Part shown: in pieces, positions 42,462-50,745 of the stretch
Layout of the letters: each line of letters starts with the position of its first letter
Numbering within the stretch: position 1 is the first letter of the stretch
NCBI GenBank assembly: GCA_958347955.1
Contig: CATVXH010000001.1
Coordinates: 186,001-250,000, forward strand
DNA length: 64,000 nucleotides
Origin: an uncultured Sutterella sp.
Lineage (GTDB): Bacteria > Pseudomonadota > Gammaproteobacteria > Burkholderiales > Burkholderiaceae_F
Direction of reading: 5' to 3'
Position numbers and translations under genes: made by a program
Notes under the pieces: generated by a model
Database searches by the model: none
What the model was told of the DNA's origin: nothing
The model's input: only the letters and a program-made list of their open reading frames with translations

Positions 42462-45161
42462 ATGTCTGATAACGAAGATATTAAGAATAGCCAAGATAAC
42501 GTTGCCGCTCAAAAAACCACAGATTCCGAAATCCCGGGTTCCATGTTAAATATTGCGCAGGAATTGTTGCCTGTTTCTCTGGAGGCGGAAATGAAGCGCG
42601 CCTATCTCGATTACGCCATGAGTGTAATCGTGGGACGTGCTCTGCCCGATGTCAGAGATGGGCTAAAGCCAGTTCACCGACGCGTGCTTTATGCCATGGA
42701 GCAATTAGGCAACACTTATTCTAGGCCGACGAAGAAGTCTGCCCGTGTGGTCGGGGATGTTATCGGTAAATACCACCCCCACGGCGACTCGGCGGCCTAC
42801 GACACAATTGTTCGCATGGCTCAGCCATTTTCACTTCGTTATCCGCTTATTTACGGGCAGGGTAATTTCGGTAGTCTTGACGGAGACTCAGCCGCTGCCA
42901 TGCGTTATACCGAAGTCAGATTGCAGAAATTGGCCGGCGAAATGCTCGCCGATATCCGCAAGGACACGGTCGATTTCATTCCCAATTACGACAACACTGA
43001 AAAAGAACCGACTGTTTTGCCCACTCGCTTGCCGAATCTTCTTATTAACGGTAGCGCGGGCATTGCTGTGGGCATGGCCACCAATATTCCGCCGCATAAC
43101 CTTCGCGAAACTATTGACGCCTGTGTGCATTTGCTCAATCATCCCGACGCCACCGTCGATGATTTGATCAAGTTTATTCCGGCTCCGGACTTCCCCACCG
43201 GCGGGAAGATTTTCGGACTCAAAGGGGTGATCGAGGGCTATCGTACCGGTCGAGGTCGTGTGTTGATGCGCGCCAAGACTCACTATGAGGAGTTTGATAA
43301 AGGCCGGCGCACTCGCATTGTGGTGGATGAAATTCCCTATCAGGTCAATAAGCGTGTTTTGGTGGAAAGCATTGCGCATTTAATCAATGAAAAGAAAATT
43401 GAGGGAATTTCTGACCTACGTGATGAGACCGACAAGGATGGTGTCCGCGTAGTGATTGACTTAAAGGCCGGGGTAGTCGCCGATGTGGTGCTTAACAATC
43501 TTTATAAGCTCACTCAGTTGCAAGATTCTTTCGGAATCAACATGGTGGCGTTGGTAGACGGCCAGCCGCAGCTTTTGAACTTAAAACAAATTATTGATGC
43601 ATTTCTGATGCACCGTCGCGAGGTGGTGACGCGTCGATGCTTGTTTGATCTCAAGGAAAATCGCGCCAGAGGTCATGTGCTCGAAGGCTTGGCCGTGGCT
43701 TTGGCCAATATTGATGATTTCCTTGCCATTATTCGCTCGGCACCCACACCTGAAGTGGCAAAAGCGGGTTTGATGGGGCGCGGATGGAATTCCGCTCTTG
43801 TCGGAGAAATGCTTGAGCGGGCGGGAGCTCACCAAAACGACTACCGTCCAGAAGGCCTTGATCCGATGTTTGGGCCGAGGGATGACGGTCTTTATTATTT
43901 GAGTGAAGTCCAGGCCGACAACATTTTGCAAATGCGTCTGCAAAGATTGACCGGTTTGGAACAAGATAAGATTCTCCAAGAGTATCGCAATGTGCGCAAT
44001 ATGATTGCCGATTTGCTGGATATTTTGGATAAACCTGATCGCGTTCGTCAGATCATTGAGGATGACCTCATTGAAATTAAGAACGAATATGGGGATGACC
44101 GTCGTTCTGAGATTGACCCGACAGGGGATCCTAATTTTGATCCCCGAGATTTGATTCCGCGTCGTGAAATGGTAGTGACCCTGACCCGAGATGGATATAT
44201 CAAGAGTCAACAGCTGTCGGACTATCAGGCGCAAAGAAGAGGCGGTCAAGGCAAGAAGGCTGCCACAATGAAAGAAGGCGATATGATTGACCAACTTTTT
44301 ATCGCCAATTCTCATGATCGCATTCTTTGTTTCTCGGATTTCGGGCGTATGTATTGCCTCGATGTACATGCGTTGCCCGAGGGATCTCGAACGTCCAAGG
44401 GCAGACCCATTATCAATTCTGTACCGCTTGCCGAAGGCGAACGTATCACGGTGATGTTGCCGATTAAAGATTTCGACGACAAACACTATGTTTTCATGGC
44501 GACTGCAAATGGTGTTGTGAAAAAAACGCGCCTGAAGGAATTCGCCAATGTTCGACGCTCAGGTATTAACGCCGCGGGCCTCGATGACGAGGATCATTTG
44601 ATCGGAGTGGCTATTACGGATGGTGAGCACGACGTGATGCTCTTTTCTGACGCCGGTAAGGCTGTTCGTTTCAGCGAGGCCGATGTGCGACCGATGGGAC
44701 GTGGTGCCCGAGGCGTCAGAGGCATGGCGCTGGAAGAAGACCAAAAAGTTATTGCCATGTTGGTGGCCGATCGCGAAGAGCAAACGGTTTTGACTGCCAC
44801 TGAAAACGGTTACGGCAAGCGCACCTTGGTGAGTGAATACACTCGTCACGGTCGCGGCACGAAGGGCATGATCGCCATTCAAACGACAGATCGTAACGGC
44901 AAGGTGGTCGCGGCGACTTTGGTCGATGACGCTGATGAGGTAATGCTTCTGACGCAAAAAGGTAAGATCGTCCGCACGCCGGTGGCTGATATTTCGGTGT
45001 TAAAACGCGCCACCCAAGGTGTGACCCTCATTGCGTTAAAGGATGACAGCTTGGTGGCTGTTCAACGCATTGCTGAGGCGGATGTTGAAGAAGAAAAGGC
45101 GGAGGAAGCCAAGCAAGATGAGCCGGTGGCTCAGTTAGCCGATTCTGCCGAAGAGATCTAG
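42462..45161 (+). CDS. gyrA: DNA gyrase subunit A
   Basis: An 899-residue type II topoisomerase subunit that breaks and rejoins DNA to introduce negative supercoils. The catalytic Tyr149 lies in AAAMRYTEVRL (equivalent to E. coli Tyr122; a 27-residue N-terminal extension shifts numbering). The quinolone region reads GKYHPHGDSAAYDTIVRM with Ser110 and Asp114, the equivalents of E. coli Ser83 and Asp87, so no classical resistance change is visible. The GyrA box is QRRGGQGK (about 590), not the GrlA/ParC form, which confirms gyrase. An acidic tail (EADVEEEKAEEAKQDEPVA) ends the chain. cmk follows after 62 bases. Confidence 0.98.
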   Translation: MSDNEDIKNSQDNVAAQKTTDSEIPGSMLNIAQELLPVSLEAEMKRAYLDYAMSVIVGRALPDVRDGLKPVHRRVLYAMEQLGNTYSRPTKKSARVVGDVIGKYHPHGDSAAYDTIVRMAQPFSLRYPLIYGQGNFGSLDGDSAAAMRYTEVRLQKLAGEMLADIRKDTVDFIPNYDNTEKEPTVLPTRLPNLLINGSAGIAVGMATNIPPHNLRETIDACVHLLNHPDATVDDLIKFIPAPDFPTGGKIFGLKGVIEGYRTGRGRVLMRAKTHYEEFDKGRRTRIVVDEIPYQVNKRVLVESIAHLINEKKIEGISDLRDETDKDGVRVVIDLKAGVVADVVLNNLYKLTQLQDSFGINMVALVDGQPQLLNLKQIIDAFLMHRREVVTRRCLFDLKENRARGHVLEGLAVALANIDDFLAIIRSAPTPEVAKAGLMGRGWNSALVGEMLERAGAHQNDYRPEGLDPMFGPRDDGLYYLSEVQADNILQMRLQRLTGLEQDKILQEYRNVRNMIADLLDILDKPDRVRQIIEDDLIEIKNEYGDDRRSEIDPTGDPNFDPRDLIPRREMVVTLTRDGYIKSQQLSDYQAQRRGGQGKKAATMKEGDMIDQLFIANSHDRILCFSDFGRMYCLDVHALPEGSRTSKGRPIINSVPLAEGERITVMLPIKDFDDKHYVFMATANGVVKKTRLKEFANVRRSGINAAGLDDEDHLIGVAITDGEHDVMLFSDAGKAVRFSEADVRPMGRGARGVRGMALEEDQKVIAMLVADREEQTVLTATENGYGKRTLVSEYTRHGRGTKGMIAIQTTDRNGKVVAATLVDDADEVMLLTQKGKIVRTPVADISVLKRATQGVTLIALKDDSLVAVQRIAEADVEEEKAEEAKQDEPVAQLADSAEEI

Positions 45162-45223
45162 AAACTCTTTTAGTTGAAATGAATGGCTTCTCGGGTAATC
45201 CGGGGAGCCGCAATTAGAACAAA

Positions 45224-45880
45224 ATGATTCCAGTTATTACGATTGATGGACCGACAGCTTCCGGCAAAGGGACTGTGGCTTCACGGGTTGCCGCCGCTTT
45301 GGGATTTGACTATTTGGACAGCGGCGCGCTTTATCGATTAAGTGCGTATAAAGCCCTCAAAAACCATTTGGATTTGACTGACGAAGAAACGCTCGCCAGT
45401 GAGGCAGGAGCCCTGAGTCCGCGTTTTGAGGCCGGTCGCATTGAGCTTGATGGTGAGGATGTCACCGATAAGATCCGCGCTGAAGAAGTTGGAGTCGCCG
45501 CCAGCAAGGTCGCGGCGCTTCCTAAAGTTCGGGAGGCGCTTTTAGATGTGCAGAAGCGGGCGCGTCGTCTGCCGGGTCTTGTGGCGGACGGCCGCGACAT
45601 GGGCAGTGTGATTTTTCCTGATGCGTCTTTGAAAGTGTTCCTGACGGCAAGCGCGAAGGCGCGTGCCCAAAGGCGCTTTAATCAGTTGAAAGAAAAAGGA
45701 ATTATTGCTAATATCGACACCCTTACCCGGGATCTGGAGGAGCGTGATCGTCGCGACATGCAACGCGCGGTGAGCCCTCTTGCACCCGCGAAAGATGCCA
45801 AGATCCTTGATTCTTCTGAATTGACGATCGAAGCAACGGTGCAGCAAGTGCTTGATTGGTACAAAGCTGTAGCCAAATAG
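45224..45880 (+). CDS. cmk: Cytidylate kinase
   Basis: A 218-residue nucleoside monophosphate kinase that phosphorylates CMP and dCMP. The P-loop IDGPTASGKGTVA is at residues 7-19, followed by FDYLDSGALYRLSAYKAL, the CMP-binding insert EVGVAASKVAALPKVREALLDVQ and VADGRDMGSVIFPDASLKVFLTAS. It sits between gyrA and rpsA. The cmk-rpsA-ihfB order is general in proteobacteria, but the direct gyrA-cmk neighbourhood is not: serC, pheA, hisC, tyrA and aroA normally lie between them in Burkholderiales. Confidence 0.96.
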   Translation: MIPVITIDGPTASGKGTVASRVAAALGFDYLDSGALYRLSAYKALKNHLDLTDEETLASEAGALSPRFEAGRIELDGEDVTDKIRAEEVGVAASKVAALPKVREALLDVQKRARRLPGLVADGRDMGSVIFPDASLKVFLTASAKARAQRRFNQLKEKGIIANIDTLTRDLEERDRRDMQRAVSPLAPAKDAKILDSSELTIEATVQQVLDWYKAVAK

Positions 45881-45972
45881 GTCGGCGCCGAAGTCGACCG
45901 CCCCGGCAAACCGGCAATAGTGCCGGCCCGGTTTTCAACCCGGTGCTAGTTCCCATAGCGGAAGTAGCGCTG
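45880..45972 (+). promoter_or_regulatory. Structured rpsA leader
   Basis: The 108-base cmk-rpsA gap holds a chain of hairpins: GGTCG/CGACC (45880-45899), the perfect CCGGCA-ATAG-TGCCGG (45911-45926), a weaker CCGG/CCGG dyad (45928-45943) and AGCG/CGCT near 45957-45970. There is no purine-rich ribosome site before the rpsA ATG. A folded leader without a Shine-Dalgarno sequence is what is known for S1 autoregulation in gammaproteobacterial rpsA, and this looks like an analogous element. Confidence 0.5.
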
Positions 45973-45988
45973 ATATTTATATTTACTC

Positions 45989-47683
45989 ATGTCTGAAAAT
46001 ATTAACCAACCCGAGTCTTTTGCTCAGCTTTTTGAAGAAAGCTTAGCTCGTCAAGAAATGCGCCAAGGCGAAGTCATCACGGCTGAAGTGGTGCGCGTCG
46101 ACTACAACTTTGTGGTCGTGAACGCCGGCTTGAAGTCTGAAGCCTATGTGCCTATCGAAGAATTTAAGGACGATCGCGGCGAAGTGTCCGTGAAGCCGGG
46201 TGATTTCGTGGCTGTGGCGATTGAACAAGTCGAAAACGGCTACGGTGATACGATTTTGTCTCGCGACAAGGCCAAGCGTCTTGCCGCTTGGATGAACCTT
46301 GAAAAAGCCCTCGAATCCGGCGAACTCGTGACCGGTACGATTACGGGCAAGGTCAAGGGCGGTCTCACGGTGATGACCAACGGCATCCGCGCTTTCTTGC
46401 CGGGTTCTTTGGTTGACACCCGTCCTGTCAAGGACACGACGCCTTATGAAGGCAAGACCATGGAATTCAAGGTCATCAAGCTTGACCGCAAGCGCAATAA
46501 CGTCGTGGTTTCCCGTCGTGCTGTGGTCGAAGCCAGCATGGGCGAAGAACGTGCCAAGCTGATGGACACGCTCAAGGAAGGCGCCATTGTCAAGGGTATC
46601 GTCAAGAACATCACCGACTACGGTGCGTTTGTTGATTTGGGCGGTATTGATGGTCTGTTGCACATCACCGACCTCGCCTGGCGTCGCGTTCGCCATCCGA
46701 GCGAAGTGGTTCAAGTCGGTCAAGAACTCGAAGCCAAGGTTCTTAAGTTCGATCAAGAAAAGAACCGTGTGTCTTTGGGCTTGAAGCAATTGGGCGAAGA
46801 TCCGTGGATCGGCATCGCTCGCCGTTACCCGAAGGGCACGCGCCTCTTCGGCAAGATCACCAACATTACCGATTACGGTGCTTTCGTTGAAATCGAAGCC
46901 GGTATTGAAGGTTTGGTGCACGTCTCAGAAATGGATTGGACCAACAAGAACGTTGATCCGAAGAAGGTCGTTCAATTGGGCGATGACGTTGAAGTCATGG
47001 TTCTTGAAATCGACGAAGAACGCCGCCGCATCTCTCTTGGCATGAAGCAATGCAAGCCCAATCCTTGGGAAGAATTTGCTCAAAGCCACAAGAAGGGTGA
47101 CAAGGTTACCGGCCAAATCAAGTCGATCACCGATTTCGGTGTCTTCATTGGTTTGACGGGTGGCATCGATGGCTTGGTGCATTTGTCTGACCTCTCTTGG
47201 ACTGAACAGGGCGAAGAAGCCGTGCGTAAGTACAAGAAGGGTGATGAAGTCCAAGCTGTTGTGCTCGGCATCGATACCGAACGCGAACGCATCAGCCTCG
47301 GTGTCAAGCAATTAAGCGGTGATCCGTTTAGCAACTTCACGAGCACTCATGAAAAGGGTTCTGTCGTGACCGGTACTGTTAAGAGCGTTGACGCCAAGGG
47401 TGCCGTTATCGATTTGGGCGATGAAACCGAAGGTTATTTGCGTGCCTCTGAAATCTCCTCCGAACGCGTTGAAGACGCTACGACGCAATTGAAGGAAGGT
47501 GACAGCGTGACGGCGCAAATCATCAGCATCGACCGTAAGAACCGTAGCATCCAGTTGTCTGTTAAGGCTAAGGATGCCAGCGAAGCTCGCCAAGCCTTGG
47601 ATCGCATGAACCAAGACGCTCAAGGCGCTTCCGGTACGACCAACTTGGGTGCCTTGTTGAAGGCTAAGCTCGAACAAAAGTAA
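45989..47683 (+). CDS. rpsA: 30S ribosomal protein S1
   Basis: A 564-residue protein with six S1 RNA-binding domains, including clear repeats such as KGIVKNITDYGAFVDLGGIDGLLH, FGKITNITDYGAFVEIEAGIEGLVH, TGQIKSITDFGVFIGLTGGIDGLVH and TGTVKSVDAKGAVIDLGDETEGYL. S1 brings mRNA to the 30S subunit, especially transcripts with weak ribosome sites. The N-terminal FAQLFEESLARQEMRQGEVI is the S2-binding segment. Codon choice is strongly biased (AAG for Lys, GAA for Glu, CGT/CGC for Arg), matching the porins, as expected of a highly expressed gene. ihfB follows after ten bases. Confidence 0.98.
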   Translation: MSENINQPESFAQLFEESLARQEMRQGEVITAEVVRVDYNFVVVNAGLKSEAYVPIEEFKDDRGEVSVKPGDFVAVAIEQVENGYGDTILSRDKAKRLAAWMNLEKALESGELVTGTITGKVKGGLTVMTNGIRAFLPGSLVDTRPVKDTTPYEGKTMEFKVIKLDRKRNNVVVSRRAVVEASMGEERAKLMDTLKEGAIVKGIVKNITDYGAFVDLGGIDGLLHITDLAWRRVRHPSEVVQVGQELEAKVLKFDQEKNRVSLGLKQLGEDPWIGIARRYPKGTRLFGKITNITDYGAFVEIEAGIEGLVHVSEMDWTNKNVDPKKVVQLGDDVEVMVLEIDEERRRISLGMKQCKPNPWEEFAQSHKKGDKVTGQIKSITDFGVFIGLTGGIDGLVHLSDLSWTEQGEEAVRKYKKGDEVQAVVLGIDTERERISLGVKQLSGDPFSNFTSTHEKGSVVTGTVKSVDAKGAVIDLGDETEGYLRASEISSERVEDATTQLKEGDSVTAQIISIDRKNRSIQLSVKAKDASEARQALDRMNQDAQGASGTTNLGALLKAKLEQK

Positions 47684-47693
47684 TCGGAGAAGC

Positions 47694-47999
47694 ATGGTGG
47701 ACGCCATGACGAAATCCGAGCTGATTGAACGGCTCGCAAATAAAACCACGCGGCTGACTGCGCGTGACGTTGACGAATCCGTTAAAGCGGTTCTCGATGC
47801 GATGACTTTGGCGATGGCCACGGGCAGCCGCATCGAAATTCGCGGGTTCGGCAGCTTTTGCTTGAACTATCGCCCAGAACGTCTGGGACGCAATCCCAAG
47901 AGCGGAGAAAGCGTGATGGTTCCGGCGAAATACGTGCCGCACTTTAAAGCGGGCAAAGAAATGCGCTTGCGAGTGGATGGCGTAACGTCTGAAGCTTAA
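47694..47999 (+). CDS. ihfB: Integration host factor subunit beta
   Basis: A 101-residue HU/IHF-family DNA-bending protein. TKSELIERLANKTTRLTARDVDESVKAVLDAM forms the dimerisation helices. IEIRGFGSFCLNYRPERLGRNPKSGESVMVPAKYVPHFKAGKEMR includes the DNA-intercalating Pro arm (GRNPKSG). The ATG at 47694 has GGAGA five bases upstream; the ATG at 47706 (MTKSELI) matches the usual family N-terminus but has weaker signals. rpsA-ihfB is its standard neighbourhood. A terminator follows directly, and lapA/lapB, which follow ihfB in many relatives, are not here; lapB is at 58.7 kb. Confidence 0.95.
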   Translation: MVDAMTKSELIERLANKTTRLTARDVDESVKAVLDAMTLAMATGSRIEIRGFGSFCLNYRPERLGRNPKSGESVMVPAKYVPHFKAGKEMRLRVDGVTSEA

Positions 48000-48029
48000 G
48001 CGATTTTCGACGTCAACCTAAGTTCAGAA

Positions 48030-48067
48030 AGAGGATTCCGGTGTAAACCGGGATCCTCTTCCATTTT
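48030..48067 (+). terminator. Rho-independent terminator of rpsA-ihfB
   Basis: AGAGGATTCCGG pairs with CCGGGATCCTCT (one wobble) around TGTAAA and is followed by TCCATTTTT. Confidence 0.85.
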
Positions 48068-48229
48068 TAGGAGCTCAATTTCCTAGGCGAAGATGCTTAG
48101 TGAAGCTCAATATCTAAGGAAATCACTCTAGAAAGGCTGATAAACAGGGCTCTAAGGCTTACATATAATGATTCAAGGTGTCGGCACGTTTGCTGCCAAC
48201 CAATTGCCTGATTAGAGAAAGAGCTCATC

Positions 48230-49417
48230 ATGTATAACTTTTTAGCTGCCTTTTGTATCTGCGGTTTCGTCGTGATCATCGGCGAACTTATTTCGACTTG
48301 GACTAAAGCTTGGGTGCCGTCTGTTTTCGCCTCGGCCTGTTTACTGTTGGCCGGTTACTGGACGGTGATTCCCCATAATCTGGTCAGTGATTCATTTCTC
48401 ACACCTTTCGGAGCAACACTCGGTATCTACCTTTTGATCGTACACATGGGGACGGTTATCAGCCTGAAGACGCTGATGGAACAATGGAAGACCGTGGTGA
48501 TGTGTCTGATCGGGTTGGCGGGGATGTGTATTTTCGCGCTTTTACTTTGCCCTCTCTTTATGGATTGGGCATATATTGTTGCCGGCTTGCCACCGCTTAC
48601 CGGCGGCATTGTTGCCGCGACGATTATGCAACAAGCGGCCAATGACCATGGGTTGACCTCTGCGGCCGTCTTTGCCATTACCATGTATTGCGTGCAAGGC
48701 TTCGCGGGTTATCCGCTGACCGCTATTTTCATGAAGGCTGAAGGCGCAAAACTTTTGAAAGAATTCCGTGAAGGACAACGGGTTTCCAAGGATGAAGTCT
48801 CTGCCGTTAAAAACGTGACCTCTTTGCCTTCGAGCGATCGACGCGGTCCTTTGGCTTTGCCTGATTCATTGAACACGCCGGTGGTTATGCTCACTAAGAT
48901 TGGCATGGTTGCCTGGCTGTCCATGATGGTGGGTGGTCTTACCGGGATCAGCGGCGCTGTTTGGGCTTTGATTTTTGGTGTGGTTTTCTGTTCGTTGGGT
49001 TTTCTGGAAACCGATATTTTGCATCGTTGCAACTCGTTTAACATTCTGATGTTTGCTTTGACGATGTTTGTCTTCGATGGTCTTAAAGACTGCACCCCTG
49101 AAATGCTCACAAGCATTATCTTCCCGATGGTCGCCTTGATTGTTATCGGTGTGCTCGGAATGGGAATTTTCGCTTGGGTGGCGGCCAAAGTGATGAAGCT
49201 GTCTTTTGCACTTAGCTTCTGCAACTGTCTGACCGCTTTGTACGGTTTCCCGTTTAACGCGATTATTACCGAATCGACTTGCAAGGCGATGGCTAAAACG
49301 CCTGAAGAACACGAGTACCTGATGAGCAAGATGTTCCCCTCGATGATTATTGGCGGTTTCGTAACGGTGACGATTACATCAGTTATTCTCGCCGGCTTCT
49401 TTGTGAATTTGTTCTGA
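48230..49417 (+). CDS. Putative multi-pass transporter, GltS-like
   Basis: A 395-residue hydrophobic protein with about ten membrane helices and one hydrophilic loop (about residues 175-215, rich in Lys, Glu and Ser). I cannot place it with certainty. Gly-rich breaks such as GLPPLTGGIVAATIMQQAANDHG (about 118-140), MMVGGLTGISGAV and CNCLTALYGFPFNAIITE (about 328-345) recall the two inverted halves of ESS/GltS-type carboxylate carriers. A near-consensus TATAAT lies at 48164-48169. The ATG has AGAAAGAG before it. The M20 amidohydrolase 60 bases downstream is very likely its functional partner, so the substrate may be an N-acylated amino acid, dipeptide or similar carboxylate. This is inference from context. 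Confidence 0.65.
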   Translation: MYNFLAAFCICGFVVIIGELISTWTKAWVPSVFASACLLLAGYWTVIPHNLVSDSFLTPFGATLGIYLLIVHMGTVISLKTLMEQWKTVVMCLIGLAGMCIFALLLCPLFMDWAYIVAGLPPLTGGIVAATIMQQAANDHGLTSAAVFAITMYCVQGFAGYPLTAIFMKAEGAKLLKEFREGQRVSKDEVSAVKNVTSLPSSDRRGPLALPDSLNTPVVMLTKIGMVAWLSMMVGGLTGISGAVWALIFGVVFCSLGFLETDILHRCNSFNILMFALTMFVFDGLKDCTPEMLTSIIFPMVALIVIGVLGMGIFAWVAAKVMKLSFALSFCNCLTALYGFPFNAIITESTCKAMAKTPEEHEYLMSKMFPSMIIGGFVTVTITSVILAGFFVNLF

Positions 49418-49477
49418 TAATTTTTCCCGCGAGGCTCCTCACACGGGACCTCGTTTTGTTAAGAAAGGAATTCAAAA

Positions 49478-50644
49478 ATGGATATTCAAGCACTTGGCAA
49501 GAAATATCACGATTATCTTATTGAGCAACGTCGTTGGTTTCATGCCTATCCCGAGGTAAGCGGAGAAGAGTTCGGCACCGCCAAACATATTCGCGAAGAG
49601 TTAGATAAACATAATATCCAATGGCGAGAATGCGGCATGAAAACCGGCACGCTCGCCACGATTAAAGGCGGCAAACCCGGCAAAACAATTTTGCTTCGAG
49701 GTGATATCGACGCACTGACGGTTAACGAAGAAACAGGTTATGAGTTTGCCAGTAAAAATCCGGGTGTGATGCATGCGTGCGGTCATGATTGCCATATCTC
49801 TATGCTTTTAACGGCGGCCATCATGCTCAATGAAATTAAGGATGAATTGGCGGGAACGGTGGTGTGCGCATTCCAGCCTGCGGAAGAAATTGGGCGTGGA
49901 GCCTGTGCCATGATTGAAGAGGGGGCTCTGGATGGAGTGGATGCCGCTTTTGGCATGCATGTTTGGTCTGACATTCCGAGTGGCAAGGTCTCAGTGCGTG
50001 AAGGCGCTGCGATGGCCTCGGGCGATCGTTTTGAGATCACAATCGAAGGTAAAGGCGGACACGGAGCGACTCCGCATCTTTGTCATGACGCCATTGTGAT
50101 GAGCGCGGCCGTCGTGCAAAATCTGCAGACGATTGTTAGCCGTGAAATTTCTCCGGTGGAGACGGCAGTGTTGACGGTTGGAACAATTGAGGGCGGTACC
50201 CGCTGGAACGTGGTTTCGGGATCGGCAAAGCTCACCGGCACGACCCGTTGTTTTAGTAACGAAGTTCGCGCTCAGTTTCCGAAAGCAATTGAACGTGTGG
50301 TTAAAGACACTGTTCGTGCGATGCGCGGAACAGCCGAGGTGACTTATACCGAATTGGTTCCGCCCACCATCAATGACGCAAAATTGGCTAAGGCTGTGTG
50401 CGGCAGTATTCAGAAAATTTTGGGGGACGACTTCTATTATGACTACCCGGTAACCATGGGTGGAGAGGACTTCGCTTATTATCAACAAAAAATACCCGGC
50501 GTGATCGCCTTATTCGGTGTAGGCAATCCGGCTTGCGATGCAGTGCATGCTCAGCATTCTGGCTGCTACAAAGTTGATGAAGACGCCTTGATTAACGGGG
50601 CGATGACTCATGTTCAGGTAGCCTACGATTTCCTTAATCGTTAA
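49478..50644 (+). CDS. M20-family amidohydrolase/metallopeptidase
   Basis: A 388-residue zinc amidohydrolase of the hippurate hydrolase/N-acyl-amino-acid amidohydrolase group. Metal ligands are in MHACGHDCHISML (Cys101, His103), FQPAEEIGRGACAMIEEGAL (catalytic Glu136, Glu137), FGMHVWSDIPSGKV and the C-terminal AVHAQHSGCYKVDEDAL. The dimerisation domain (about 180-290) has IEGKGGHGATPHLCHDAIV. Such enzymes release an amino acid from an acyl, benzoyl or peptidyl conjugate in the cytoplasm. It is preceded by an AAGGAA ribosome site and by the GltS-like transporter, with proB-proA behind it after a hairpin. The exact substrate is not readable. Confidence 0.88.
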   Translation: MDIQALGKKYHDYLIEQRRWFHAYPEVSGEEFGTAKHIREELDKHNIQWRECGMKTGTLATIKGGKPGKTILLRGDIDALTVNEETGYEFASKNPGVMHACGHDCHISMLLTAAIMLNEIKDELAGTVVCAFQPAEEIGRGACAMIEEGALDGVDAAFGMHVWSDIPSGKVSVREGAAMASGDRFEITIEGKGGHGATPHLCHDAIVMSAAVVQNLQTIVSREISPVETAVLTVGTIEGGTRWNVVSGSAKLTGTTRCFSNEVRAQFPKAIERVVKDTVRAMRGTAEVTYTELVPPTINDAKLAKAVCGSIQKILGDDFYYDYPVTMGGEDFAYYQQKIPGVIALFGVGNPACDAVHAQHSGCYKVDEDALINGAMTHVQVAYDFLNR

Positions 50645-50672
50645 TTGATTTTTTAAAGCGAAAATTAAGTTA

Positions 50673-50714
50673 AAAGCCTCGGGTTGTCGGCCGAGGCTTT
50701 ACTGTACGTATAAT
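50673..50714 (+). promoter_or_regulatory. Hairpin terminator overlapping the proB promoter
   Basis: AAAGCCTCGG (50673-50682) pairs perfectly with CCGAGGCTTT (50691-50700), ending the amidohydrolase unit although the T-run is short. Just after it a perfect TATAAT lies at 50709-50714, with a weak TTGTCG -35 (50684-50689, 19-base spacer) inside the hairpin loop. The proBA operon therefore has its own promoter, and upstream transcription could affect it. Confidence 0.5.
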
Positions 50715-50745
50715 GGAAATTTCCTTCAATTGAAGTACGACCGAG

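Noticed and set aside
42750..42830. Possible quinolone-resistance change in GyrA
   Set aside because: Ser and Asp at the positions equivalent to E. coli 83 and 87 are both retained, and the neighbouring Ala in place of Val is not a known resistance change.
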